NCBI GenBank assembly: GCA_905234765.1
Contig: CAJOIF010000032.1
Location: 1 to 33,126 of the forward strand
Length of the DNA stretch: 33,126 bases
Direction of reading: 5' to 3'
Source: an uncultured Bacteroidales bacterium
GTDB lineage: Bacteria > Bacteroidota > Bacteroidia > Bacteroidales > F082
Below, in pieces: positions 18,913 through 26,470 of this stretch. Both the position numbers and the translations under genes were made by a program. Under the pieces are notes generated by a model. That model was not told where the DNA came from. It was given only the letters and a program-made list of their open reading frames with translations, and ran no database searches. Within the stretch, counting starts at the first letter, position 1. Each line of letters begins with the position of its first letter.

Positions 18913-20289
18913 TTAGCCCAGTCTCTTGAACTGGCAGGTGAAGTGGCGCATCAACTCGGCTTCCCAAGTGATTTCGAGGCCGCGCTTGATGGTGTCGCGA
19001 CGGTCGTAGACATTCTTCAGGGCTGCTGCAATCACATCCATGTGGTTGTTGGTGTACACGCGGCGCGGGATGCAGAGACGCACGAAGTCATTGCCGCCAA
19101 AGCGGTTCTCACGGGTGACCGGGTCACGGTCGGCGAGAACGTAACCAATCTCGCAGGCGCGGATGCCGGCTTCGAGATACAACTCGCAGGTCAGCGTCTG
19201 GGCGGGGAACTCTTCCTTCGGGATGTTGGTCAACACCTTGTCGGCATCGACGAAGATGGCGTGGCCACCGGCGGGACGCTGGTAAGGAATGCCGTACTCG
19301 TCGAGCTTGGCGGCGAGGTAGTGCACCTGCTTGATACGGGTCTCAACCATGTCGAATTCAATGTTTTCCTTCAGACCGACAGCCAAAGCGTCCATATCGC
19401 GACCGTTCATACCACCATAGGTCAGGAAGCCCTCGAAGGGGATGCAGAACAGCTTGGCACCTTCGTACCACTCCTTCTTATTGGTGGCGATGAAGCCGCC
19501 CATGTTGACGAGGGCATCCTTCTTGGCGCTCATCGTCATGGCATCGGCGTAGGAGTACATTTCCTTGGCAATCTCGCGGAGGGTCTTGTTTTCATAGCCC
19601 TTTTCACGGGTCTTGATGAAGTAGCAGTTCTCGATGAAGCGGGCGCTGTCAACGATGACCGGCACGCCATACTTGTGGCAGAGGGCGCAGGTCTCGCGGA
19701 CGTTCTGCATGCTCACGGGCTGACCGCCGACGGTATTGTTCGTCACTGTGAGAACCATGAACGGCACGTTGCCCTTGTTCTCCTGCAACACTTTCTCCAG
19801 TTTCTCTAAGCTGACGTTGCCCTTGAAAGGCACCTCGAGTTGGGTGTCGTAAGCCTCAGGCACGGTCACGTCAATGGCGAAGGCCTTGCGGCTCTCGATG
19901 TGACCCTTGGTGGTGTCGAAGTGGGCGTTGCCCGGAATGACCATACCAGGCTTCACGAGATAGCTGAACAGCACGTTCTCGGCGGCACGGCCTTGGTGCG
20001 TCGGAATGACATATTCAAAACCGGTGAGTTCGGTGATGGTGTCCTTCATATGATAGAACGAACGGGCACCGCCGTAGCTCTCGTCACCCATCATCATCGC
20101 GCTCCACTGGCGGTCGCTCATGGCGCCTGTGCCAGAGTCGGTGAGGAGGTCGATGTAAACGTAGTCGCTCTTCAGCATGAAGATGTTGTTGTGGGCTTCT
20201 TCGAGCCACTTTTCGCGTTGTTCGCGGGTGGATTTCTTAATGGGTTCAACCATCTTGATTTTCCACGCTTCTGCAAAGGGTAATTCCAT
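18913..20289 (-). CDS. tnaA: Tryptophanase (tryptophan indole-lyase)
   Basis: A 458-residue PLP enzyme of the beta-eliminating lyase family, splitting tryptophan to indole, pyruvate and ammonia. PTHQGRAAEN (96-105) binds cofactor phosphate, DSARF has Asp214, and MSAKKDA places the PLP Lys at 257. Tyrosine phenol-lyase is the alternative. Its substrate-selecting Arg381 is Ile381 here (RACEIGY), and FDTTKGH and DSARFIENCYFIKTRE are tryptophanase-like, so I favour tryptophanase. No tryptophan permease gene is adjacent. The upstream 370 bp are repeat-rich and may form a structured leader; no TnaC-like peptide with Trp was found. Confidence 0.85.
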   Translation of the reverse strand: MELPFAEAWKIKMVEPIKKSTREQREKWLEEAHNNIFMLKSDYVYIDLLTDSGTGAMSDRQWSAMMMGDESYGGARSFYHMKDTITELTGFEYVIPTHQGRAAENVLFSYLVKPGMVIPGNAHFDTTKGHIESRKAFAIDVTVPEAYDTQLEVPFKGNVSLEKLEKVLQENKGNVPFMVLTVTNNTVGGQPVSMQNVRETCALCHKYGVPVIVDSARFIENCYFIKTREKGYENKTLREIAKEMYSYADAMTMSAKKDALVNMGGFIATNKKEWYEGAKLFCIPFEGFLTYGGMNGRDMDALAVGLKENIEFDMVETRIKQVHYLAAKLDEYGIPYQRPAGGHAIFVDADKVLTNIPKEEFPAQTLTCELYLEAGIRACEIGYVLADRDPVTRENRFGGNDFVRLCIPRRVYTNNHMDVIAAALKNVYDRRDTIKRGLEITWEAELMRHFTCQFKRLG

Positions 20290-20340
20290 GATGTTTATTG
20301 TTTAATTGTTGTATGTTTAATAGTTGAATTGTTGTTTTTT

Positions 20341-20357
20341 GACGCGAGACGCGGGAC
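20341..20357. repeat. GACGCG-type repeat, copy 2
   Basis: GACGCGAGACGCGGGAC differs from 5378-5394 at one base. It lies about 50 bp upstream of the tnaA start on the minus strand. Confidence 0.7.
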
Positions 20358-20372
20358 ATTGGACGCGCTTTG

Positions 20373-20463
20373 CGTCATTGCGAGGAGGAACGACGAAGCA
20401 ATCTAGGTCATCAGTCAAAGCCATCAGGTGATGGTTTAGACTGCTTCGTGCCTCGCAGTGACG
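20373..20463. repeat. 91-bp palindromic repeat, copy 1
   Basis: Left arm CGTCATTGCGAGG...ACGACGAAGCAATCTAGG pairs imperfectly with right arm AGACTGCTTCGTGCCTCGCAGTGACG. The same arms in the same orientation recur at 21554-21642. Similar CGTCATTGCGAGG palindromes occur as dispersed repeats in many bacterial genomes. Confidence 0.8.
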
Positions 20464-20500
20464 AAAAAAGGCACGTCTAAACCCCGTCCTAGAGGGGTAT

Positions 20501-20560
20501 TCAGAACCTGTCGCGTTCCTTGACGTTCAAGTAAACCATATTACCAACAATGTGAGGCAT
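20501..20560 (-). CDS. Possible 19-aa leader ORF upstream of tnaA
   Basis: ATG at 20560 to TGA at 20501-20503 encodes MPHIVGNMVYLNVKERDRF. It begins about 25 nt after the predicted start of the tnaA transcript and is followed at once by overlapping hairpins. It contains no Trp, so it is not a TnaC analogue. It could equally be a gene fragment or chance. Confidence 0.25.
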   Translation of the reverse strand: MPHIVGNMVYLNVKERDRF

Positions 20561-20590
20561 ATCAATAATAAGGTGCTTTCAAAAAACGCT

Positions 20591-20619
20591 CAAAATTAGT
20601 GATTTTTTCGGAAATACAA
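20591..20619 (-). promoter_or_regulatory. Possible promoter of tnaA
   Basis: Minus-strand TTG (20617-20619), 18 bp, then TAATTTTG (20591-20598). It is the only good -7 match in the 370 bp upstream of tnaA. Confidence 0.4.
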
Positions 20620-20661
20620 GCCATTAATGGTGTTTTTTCGCTTATTTCCAACAATTATTGC

Positions 20662-21105
20662 CTATTCCACCATCTCATTATAGTCCGGCAAATGGTCCAA
20701 GGCATGCAAATCGCCCGCTTCCACCTTGAAACAAAAACAAGTTTCGCCGTTGAAAAGCAACAGATACTTTGGTTGAAGGGCTGAATGATAGCGCACAGCC
20801 TGGTCAAGCACCTTGTCCGTAATCTTGACGCTCGGTGCCTTGCACTCCACAATCATCAAGGGTTGGCCTTCTTTGCCGAAGACCACAGCGTCGCAGCGCT
20901 TGTCCAATCCGTTCACCTTGACGGAATATTCCACTGCCAGCAAACCCGCAGGCACATGAAACCGCTCCACCAAAAGATACAGCACCTTTTGTCGCACCTC
21001 CTCTTCAGGTGTCAATGCCACAAAACGGCGACGCAAAGGGTCGAAAACCATCGTCCTGCCCTCACGCTCTTCGGTCTTGAACCATTGCAACTGCGGTGAA
21101 TCCAT
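20662..21105 (-). CDS. HsdR N-terminal-like (PD-(D/E)XK) protein
   Basis: A 147-residue protein resembling the type I restriction HsdR N-terminal domain carried alone. Asp in RCDAVVF and the later IVECKAP fit the D...ECK nuclease motif. Stand-alone forms of this length are common in Bacteroidota and are not part of a restriction system; their function is unknown to me. I chose ATG 21105 (MDSPQLQWF), 24 bp from a good promoter. The frame upstream to 21462 is antisense to the lipoprotein gene. No HsdM or HsdS gene is present. Palindromic repeats flank this gene and its divergent neighbour. Confidence 0.75.
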   Translation of the reverse strand: MDSPQLQWFKTEEREGRTMVFDPLRRRFVALTPEEEVRQKVLYLLVERFHVPAGLLAVEYSVKVNGLDKRCDAVVFGKEGQPLMIVECKAPSVKITDKVLDQAVRYHSALQPKYLLLFNGETCFCFKVEAGDLHALDHLPDYNEMVE

Positions 21106-21116
21106 GAAATCGTTCG

Positions 21117-21152
21117 TTTTTGCGCCGACAAAGATAAAAAAACCTACCTTTG
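21117..21152 (+). promoter_or_regulatory. Promoter of the small lipoprotein gene, overlapping a divergent promoter
   Basis: TTTTTG (21117-21122), 22 bp, then TACCTTTG (21145-21152). It leaves a leader of about 10 nt to the ATG at 21169. Confidence 0.7.
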
Positions 21153-21159
21153 CCACAAA
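21129..21159 (-). promoter_or_regulatory. Promoter of the HsdR_N-like gene
   Basis: Minus-strand TTTG (21156-21159), 19 bp, then TATCTTTG (21129-21136), a full consensus match. It shares about 24 bp with the opposite promoter. Confidence 0.7.
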
Positions 21160-21168
21160 ATCAAAGCC

Positions 21169-21537
21169 ATGAAAAAAACGTCTTTTCTCCTCCTCTGTCT
21201 TGCCATGCTCCTTACCGCCTGCGACTTTCAACCCGACACTCTCATAGGCGACTGGACGGCCGATAAAGTCAACGTGCAGTTCGACGAAAACAAAAGCACC
21301 CCTGAGTTGGTGAAGCAAATCGGTGAGATGGAGAAGCAGAACCGCATCAGCATCACCGCTGATTCCATGTTGGTTTTCAAGACATTGGACAACGAGACCC
21401 AAGGCCGCATGACTGTCGACCCACAAGGCGTCATCTATTGCGACGGGCAAGAGTTTGGACAATGGAAAGAGGGAATGATTGTTACTACAGTATCGTCGCC
21501 TTTGGGAGCAATTACTGTTAAGTATCGGAAGGAATAA
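21169..21537 (+). CDS. Small lipoprotein of unknown function
   Basis: A 122-residue predicted lipoprotein with signal peptide and lipobox LTAC (Cys18). The mature part begins DFQPDTLIGDWTADKVNV and is beta-rich with alternating polar and hydrophobic residues, reminiscent of lipocalin-like domains (a GDW start and a closing GAITVKYRKE strand). I do not recognise a family with certainty. It has its own promoter overlapping that of the divergent HsdR_N-like gene, and a palindromic repeat lies 16 bp downstream. Confidence 0.7.
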   Translation: MKKTSFLLLCLAMLLTACDFQPDTLIGDWTADKVNVQFDENKSTPELVKQIGEMEKQNRISITADSMLVFKTLDNETQGRMTVDPQGVIYCDGQEFGQWKEGMIVTTVSSPLGAITVKYRKE

Positions 21538-21553
21538 TCTAACTGCCGCTTCG

Positions 21554-21642
21554 CGTCATTGCGAGGAGGAACGACGAAGCAATCTAGGCAAACCGTTTTC
21601 ATCAAGGTGATGGCCTAGACTGCTTCGTTCCTCGCAGTGACG
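21554..21642. repeat. 89-bp palindromic repeat, copy 2
   Basis: It has the same arms and orientation as 20373-20463 (CGTCATTGCGAGGAGGAACG... and ...CTTCGTTCCTCGCAGTGACG). It separates the lipoprotein gene from the convergent DUF4837 gene and could form a hairpin in both transcripts. Confidence 0.8.
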
Positions 21643-21658
21643 CTAAATGTCGTTGTCA

Positions 21659-22669
21659 TTATTCTGTTTCAACGAATTCCAGGCTGTAGGCGATAGACTC
21701 CAACTGGAGCATCATGTTGCGTTTCTTTTGGTTGGGCTCATAGTAATAGCCCTCCACAGTGACCAGATTGCCCGTACGTTTGTCGGCAAAGGTATAGGCC
21801 ACAAAAGGTCCGCCCATGAAGTCGTTCTCCACCTTCCACATGCCGCGCATCTCCATGGTATAACCGGCAGGAAAGTCAGCGACATAACTCACCAAAGGCG
21901 GCACAAACTCAGTCTCCGTCCCCATGTAGGAGCCTTCCGAAGGACCAGGGATGTACTTGCCCACCATCATGTTGCGCATGGCGATGAGGCTCTCCCTGCT
22001 GAACTGCATCGTATCCTGATAAGGCAACTCGTAGATGACGATGCAGGCACTCGAGCGATCCAGTTCCTTACGGATCCACATGAAATCAGGTTCGTTCTTG
22101 GCGATATAGAAGCCTTGCGGTACAGTAAGCGTGAAGCCGAACTTATTGGAAATGGCCTCAACGATGGCGTTGTCAACGGTGGGACGCAGCACACTCAAGA
22201 TACGGTCATGTTCCACAGAGTTGAACCATTTATGGTAAATCTCTTTCTGTGTCTCAAACAAATCCACCCAAGCATAGGCATTGGGTGCCGTAATCTTCAC
22301 ATAACGCTGCGGAGCCGCCCATTGGTCAACGGTGGTCACGGCCTTGGCCTGCTCCACGCTGGGGTCAATCTCGACCTCAAGGATGCACTTGTGCTTGCGG
22401 AACAAGTCGGAAAAACCAGGTGTTTTGATATGCATCAGCTCGTTTTGTGATTCAGGCTGCGGCAGACCATACTGATAATCAAGAAAATAATGCTTGATAG
22501 AGTCGCCGATGATACCATCCCATTGCTCATCGTTTTGGGTGACGACAAGAATCTCTGAAGTGCGCCCAGTCGAACGGTCTTTCAAACTCTTGTTGGTGTT
22601 CTGGTCACAAGCCGTCATCATCAGAGCGGCAAGCAACACCGTGGTCATTACAAAATTTCGTGTTTTCAT
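21659..22669 (-). CDS. DUF4837 family lipoprotein
   Basis: A 336-residue lipoprotein with signal peptide ending MTAC (Cys21). Features of the DUF4837 family as I recall it are SEILVVTQNDEQWDGIIGDSIKHYF and the central and C-terminal blocks VPQGFYIAKNEPDFMWIRKE and DFPAGYTMEMRGMWKVENDFMGGPFVAY. The function is unknown. It lies 22 bp after the LysM transglycosylase, so the two are probably cotranscribed, suggesting a cell-wall role. Confidence 0.85.
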   Translation of the reverse strand: MKTRNFVMTTVLLAALMMTACDQNTNKSLKDRSTGRTSEILVVTQNDEQWDGIIGDSIKHYFLDYQYGLPQPESQNELMHIKTPGFSDLFRKHKCILEVEIDPSVEQAKAVTTVDQWAAPQRYVKITAPNAYAWVDLFETQKEIYHKWFNSVEHDRILSVLRPTVDNAIVEAISNKFGFTLTVPQGFYIAKNEPDFMWIRKELDRSSACIVIYELPYQDTMQFSRESLIAMRNMMVGKYIPGPSEGSYMGTETEFVPPLVSYVADFPAGYTMEMRGMWKVENDFMGGPFVAYTFADKRTGNLVTVEGYYYEPNQKKRNMMLQLESIAYSLEFVETE

Positions 22670-22691
22670 GGTAATTAATTTTTTGGAGTTG

Positions 22692-24212
22692 TTATTTGTT
22701 GATTTTAAGTTTCTGATTGACTATCACATTATTGCTCTTCAAATTATTCCATTTCTTCAAGTCAGCCACGGTGCATCCGTATTTTCTCGAAATGGAGCTG
22801 AGCGTCTCACCTTTCTTCACTACGTGGGTCTTCGTGGTGGCCTTGCTCTGGCTTTGGCTGGAACTCTTTGAAGTGGATTTCGCGGTGGAAGGTCCGCCCG
22901 AGCGATAAATAATCAGTTTCTGACCTGGCACGATGGTGTCTTTCTTCATGTTGTTCCATTTCCTGATATTGGCGATGGAGACATGGTATTTCTTCGCGAT
23001 GCTGCCTAGGCTCTCCCCCTTTTTCACTTTGTGGGTGATGCGGTCGCTCATCTCCGTCTGCACCTGCTGCTCTATCACTTTTTGCTTCAAGTCGGCCCGA
23101 CGCGCAAACCTATAGACGCTGTCCTCAAGCTGCACAAAAAGCAAGGCGTACTTCATGGGCAGACGAAGCGAATGGGGATTGCTTTGGCTTCCAGGGATGA
23201 TGCTCTTGGTGTATTGAGGATTGAAGAACTCGATATCTCTCATCGGGACACCGATACTCTGGCTGACCTGGTCGAAACTGATATAATCATGCACCATCAC
23301 CGTATCGGTGCCATGAAGCAAGAGGCCTGGGTTGAGCGGATAGAGGTTGTGCTCAGAAGCGTAATTCATCACGTAGGTGACCGCGATGAAGGCGGGCACA
23401 TAGTCCTGCGTCTCGCGCGGCAGGAAATGCGATATGGTCCAATAATTCTTGGCACCACCCGAGCGCAGAATCGCCTTGTTGACCGTGCCAGGACCCGAGT
23501 TGTAGGCAGCCAACACGAGGAACCAGTCGCCGTAACGCGCATACAGGCTTTGCAGATAACGGCATGCCGCCTCGGTCTCCTTCATGGGGTCGTAACGGTC
23601 GTCATGAAGCGACGACTGACGCAGGCCATAGTCCTTTCCCGTGGCATACATGAACTGCCACAAGCCCTTGGCGCCTGCCCTCGAACCCGCCACCGGATTG
23701 AGTGCCGACTCCACCATGGCCAGATACTTCAACTCAAGCGGCAGATTGTACTTGTCGAGGTATTCCTCAAACATCGGGAAATAGACATATGACAAGCCCA
23801 GCATTCTACTGCACTGTTGCCGTTTGCGGCAGGCATAAAGCTCAATGAATGCCCGAACGCGAGCGTTGAAAGTCAAGGGGATGGTGGTTTGACTGGCAAG
23901 GGCACGGATACGCTCCGCATACACGCTGTCAGGGTAGGTAGGCACATCATACGGAGCCCAACCATAAGGGTTCCACAACGACGAGTCAATATCCAGATAG
24001 ACATCCCGGAAATAGCTGATGTTGCTGATCAAGTCGAGCATCTCCATCACCGACGAGTGTTCCGCATCGGCCGTAGTATCCATCACATTGACTTCCAAGG
24101 TATCAGCGTCATAATACAAACTATCGGGGTCGGAAAAATCGGGATCATAGTCTTGGGCAAAAAGGCTGCCAACGGGAAGAAGCAAAAATGCGATGAGACG
24201 GAGATATTTCAT
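22692..24212 (-). CDS. LysM-containing lytic transglycosylase (MltD-like)
   Basis: A 506-residue secreted murein hydrolase. The signal peptide covers residues 1-20. The transglycosylase domain, about 150-310, has catalytic Glu168 in MVESALNP, with GAKGLWQFMYATGKDYGL and LAAYNSGPGTVNKAI. Two LysM domains bind peptidoglycan: about 402-445 (KVKKGESLGSIAKKYHVS) and 462-505 (VVKKGETLSSISRKYGC), joined by a Ser/Lys-rich linker. It cleaves glycan strands to anhydro-muropeptides. A promoter is at 24236-24243 and the DUF4837 gene follows at 22 bp. Confidence 0.94.
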   Translation of the reverse strand: MKYLRLIAFLLLPVGSLFAQDYDPDFSDPDSLYYDADTLEVNVMDTTADAEHSSVMEMLDLISNISYFRDVYLDIDSSLWNPYGWAPYDVPTYPDSVYAERIRALASQTTIPLTFNARVRAFIELYACRKRQQCSRMLGLSYVYFPMFEEYLDKYNLPLELKYLAMVESALNPVAGSRAGAKGLWQFMYATGKDYGLRQSSLHDDRYDPMKETEAACRYLQSLYARYGDWFLVLAAYNSGPGTVNKAILRSGGAKNYWTISHFLPRETQDYVPAFIAVTYVMNYASEHNLYPLNPGLLLHGTDTVMVHDYISFDQVSQSIGVPMRDIEFFNPQYTKSIIPGSQSNPHSLRLPMKYALLFVQLEDSVYRFARRADLKQKVIEQQVQTEMSDRITHKVKKGESLGSIAKKYHVSIANIRKWNNMKKDTIVPGQKLIIYRSGGPSTAKSTSKSSSQSQSKATTKTHVVKKGETLSSISRKYGCTVADLKKWNNLKSNNVIVNQKLKINK

Positions 24213-24235
24213 AGGTTTTCTTTTCGATTAAGGTG

Positions 24236-24263
24236 CAAAAATAGCAATTCTGTTCTTTCCAAA
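24236..24263 (-). promoter_or_regulatory. Promoter of the transglycosylase-DUF4837 pair
   Basis: Minus-strand TATTTTTG (24236-24243) matches TAnnTTTG. TTTG (24260-24263) lies 16 bp upstream, a somewhat short spacer. Confidence 0.55.
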
Positions 24264-24283
24264 CGAACGAATTTGCCCAAAAA

Positions 24284-24315
24284 TTGCCGAACTTTTGAAA
24301 AAATGGTTACTTTTG
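24284..24315 (+). promoter_or_regulatory. Promoter abutting the AI-2E family gene
   Basis: TTG (24284-24286), 21 bp, then TACTTTTG (24308-24315). The ATG begins four bases later, so the message would have almost no leader. Confidence 0.7.
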
Positions 24316-24319
24316 TGGC

Positions 24320-25477
24320 ATGGAAAAAGAAAGCAACACCGACAAACTGGCTGGCTACCTCATCAAGCTGGGTGCCATAGCCGCGATACTGGCCTTATGC
24401 TGGTATTTTAAGAATGTCCTGATTTACATCATCATAGCCTTCGTCGTGTCACTCATCGGGCGACCCATCATGCAGTTGTTGCGAAAAATCAAAATCAAGG
24501 GGAGAACGGCTCCCGCTTGGCTTCTTGCCATACTGACCATCGTGTTGGTCATTGCGCTGCTCTCGCTGTTGGTTACCCAAATTATTCCTTTGGTTTCCAA
24601 CATTATACGCGATGTTTCGACGATGAGTGGACAAAACTATTTCGGTTCCAATCCTATCGAAAAGCTAAACGACTGGATGATAGTCACTTTCCCCAGCCTT
24701 GGCAAGGATTTCGACATCGCCACGCTGTTACTCGACAAAATGCGGGAACTGGTCAACTTCAGCAATGTATCAGGCATCGTCGGTTCGGTGGCCACGGTGG
24801 TTTCCAAAGCCTTTGTAGGCCTGTTTTCCGTGGTGTTCATCTCGTTCTTTTTCATCAAGGACGACACACTGTTTGACCGCATCGTCTGCGCCCTCGTCCC
24901 AGACCGCCACGAGCAGACCACAGCCAAGACCTTGGGCGACATCAAGCAGTTGTTGTCACGTTATTTTGTGGGTTTGCTCATCGAGATGATTGGCGTGGCC
25001 TTGGTCGATTTCCTTGGCCTGTGGACCATTGCCCGTCTGCCAGTGAGTTATGCGCTCGGCATCGCCTTCATTGCGGGTGTCCTCAACGTGATTCCCTACG
25101 TCGGTCCGCTTCTGGGCGAAGCCATAGGCATCCTCATTGGTATTGTCCTAAAGTATAGCACCGGTATGGGCTTAGATGTCAACATTTGGATTTTTGCCCT
25201 CATCGTTTGGGCCATCATGCTGACGGCGCAACTCATCGACAACTTCATCTACCAGCCTGTCATCTACTCGACGAGCATCAAGGCACATCCCTTGGAGATT
25301 TTCATCGTTTTGCTCATGGCGGGGCAAATCGGCGGAACGGTTGGGATGTTGGTCGCCATCCCAGCCTATACGGTGGTGCGCGTCATCGCCATCCGTTTCT
25401 TCTACCGCTTCAAGGCCATCCAACGGCTCATCCCCGATTTAAGCGAAGAAGATAAAATCATCGAGGATATCGATTGA
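24320..25477 (+). CDS. AI-2E family transporter (PerM-like)
   Basis: A 385-residue membrane protein of the AI-2E/PerM family. About eight hydrophobic segments are seen: three near 15-105, one near 155-180, and a C-terminal group with VSYALGIAFIAGVLNVIPYVGPLLGE and IYSTSIKAHPLEIFIVLLMAGQIGGTVGMLVAIPAY, both typical. Some members are Na+/H+ antiporters or AI-2 exporters; the substrate here is not evident. The ATG at 24320 lies four bases after a -7 element. Its 3' end overlaps the convergent GNAT gene by 20 bp. Confidence 0.88.
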   Translation: MEKESNTDKLAGYLIKLGAIAAILALCWYFKNVLIYIIIAFVVSLIGRPIMQLLRKIKIKGRTAPAWLLAILTIVLVIALLSLLVTQIIPLVSNIIRDVSTMSGQNYFGSNPIEKLNDWMIVTFPSLGKDFDIATLLLDKMRELVNFSNVSGIVGSVATVVSKAFVGLFSVVFISFFFIKDDTLFDRIVCALVPDRHEQTTAKTLGDIKQLLSRYFVGLLIEMIGVALVDFLGLWTIARLPVSYALGIAFIAGVLNVIPYVGPLLGEAIGILIGIVLKYSTGMGLDVNIWIFALIVWAIMLTAQLIDNFIYQPVIYSTSIKAHPLEIFIVLLMAGQIGGTVGMLVAIPAYTVVRVIAIRFFYRFKAIQRLIPDLSEEDKIIEDID

Positions 25478-25967
25478 TGCTTTTCTGAAACGCCATCCGC
25501 TCATCGCCATTGAGCAGGTGTATGATGCCGCAATACCAATAGCCGTGCTTCTCCAAGCCCTTCCGCATGATGATATTGGCCTCGTGCGTGTCGATGCGGA
25601 TGTTTCCGACCTTGCTTTCACAATAATCCAAAAGCGCATCCAAAACGCCATGTGAGTCAGGCGTACTGGCGATGCGATGAATGACATGATAGGACTCATC
25701 ATCAAGCCATTGGCCGTCATAAATCACGTTGTAAGTCACCTCGGGACTGGGTAGCAAGGCAAAAGTGCCGACAATCGTCCCTTCCTCATCCAGCATCACA
25801 TGGCTTCCACCCAATTCAATGTCTTTCAGGAACATATCGTCCCTTGGATAGCCATCAGGCCATTGGAAGGTGTTGCCATAACTGCGCATAATCTCACGCG
25901 CTTGGTCGCGCAAGTTGAGAATGATCGGCAAGTCGGCCAAGGTGGATTTGCGGATAGTGTAACTCAT
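25458..25967 (-). CDS. GNAT family N-acetyltransferase
   Basis: A 169-residue GNAT-fold protein. The N-terminus SYTIRKSTLADLPIILNLRDQAREIM fits beta1-alpha1 of the fold, and VGTFALLP is the beta4 region. HVIHRIASTPDSHGVLDALLDYCESK matches the acetyl-CoA segment, with a loose version of the usual Q/R-x-x-G-x-G/A loop. DTHEANIIMRKGLEKHGYWYCG is the typical C-terminal part. The substrate is unknown. It overlaps the ybaK stop by 4 bp (ATGA) and the convergent transporter by 20 bp. Confidence 0.85.
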   Translation of the reverse strand: MSYTIRKSTLADLPIILNLRDQAREIMRSYGNTFQWPDGYPRDDMFLKDIELGGSHVMLDEEGTIVGTFALLPSPEVTYNVIYDGQWLDDESYHVIHRIASTPDSHGVLDALLDYCESKVGNIRIDTHEANIIMRKGLEKHGYWYCGIIHLLNGDERMAFQKSINRYPR

Positions 25968-26470
25968 TTTTGGCCATGTTCAAAGATGGTCAAGTCGGCA
26001 ACGGTCATGTCCACCACCTGAATCAGGTCTTGCGGGTTGAGTTTGAACTGCAGACCTCTCACGCCTGCGCTCACATAGATGTAGTCAAACAACTCGCAGG
26101 TCTCATGGATGAAGGTGGGGAATTGTTTCTTCATCCCCACGGGCGAGCAACCGCCACGGAGGTAACCCGTCAGGGGCAGCAGTTCCTTCATCGGGATGAG
26201 GTCGCAACTCTTGTTGCCCGTGGCCTTGGCAGTCTTTTTCAAGTCGAGCTCGTCGTTGCCTGGAATGACGCAGACGAAATATCCGATCTTGTCGCCTTTC
26301 AGCACCAAGGTCTTGAACACCTGGTCAATGTCCTCGCCCAATTGGTCGGCGATATGTTGCGCCCCGAGGTCGTTTTCATCCACCTCGTAGGGAATCAGCT
26401 CATACGCAACCTTCTTCTGGTCGAGGATGCGGCAAGCGTTGGTTTTGTTGATCTTCAAATCAGATTTCAA
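25964..26470 (-). CDS. ybaK: Cys-tRNA(Pro) deacylase YbaK/EbsC
   Basis: A 168-residue trans-editing enzyme that hydrolyses mischarged Cys-tRNA(Pro). Family blocks are KTNACRILDQKKVAYELIPYE, DQVFKTLVLKGDKIGYFVCVIPGNDELDLKK, the GYLRGGCSPVGMKK loop and YVSAGVRGLQFKLNP. The frame has no early ATG. It starts with TTG at 26470 (overlapping the upstream lipoprotein by 11 bp) or TTG at 26458. It overlaps the GNAT gene by 4 bp, so lipoprotein, ybaK and GNAT look like a tightly coupled run. Confidence 0.93.
   Translation of the reverse strand: MKSDLKINKTNACRILDQKKVAYELIPYEVDENDLGAQHIADQLGEDIDQVFKTLVLKGDKIGYFVCVIPGNDELDLKKTAKATGNKSCDLIPMKELLPLTGYLRGGCSPVGMKKQFPTFIHETCELFDYIYVSAGVRGLQFKLNPQDLIQVVDMTVADLTIFEHGQK

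Larger units (their letters stand above)
20290..20661 (-). other. Gene-free region: repeat-rich candidate leader of tnaA
   Basis: It contains related segments TTTAATTGTTG and TTTAATAGTTG near the tnaA start, the GACGCG repeat (20341-20357), the palindromic repeat (20373-20463), two mutually exclusive hairpins (20433-20498), a 19-codon frame (20501-20560) and a possible promoter (20591-20619). The transcript leader would be about 300 nt. Confidence 0.5.

Noticed and set aside
18913..20289. Tyrosine phenol-lyase instead of tryptophanase
   Set aside because: The position of the phenol-lyase Arg381 is Ile here, and the surrounding sequence follows tryptophanase.
20662..21105. Part of a restriction-modification or defence system
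   Set aside because: No methyltransferase, specificity subunit or helicase is nearby, and single-domain forms are common in Bacteroidota.
21106..21462. Longer start for the HsdR_N-like gene
   Set aside because: The added 119 codons are antisense to the lipoprotein gene and cross its promoter.
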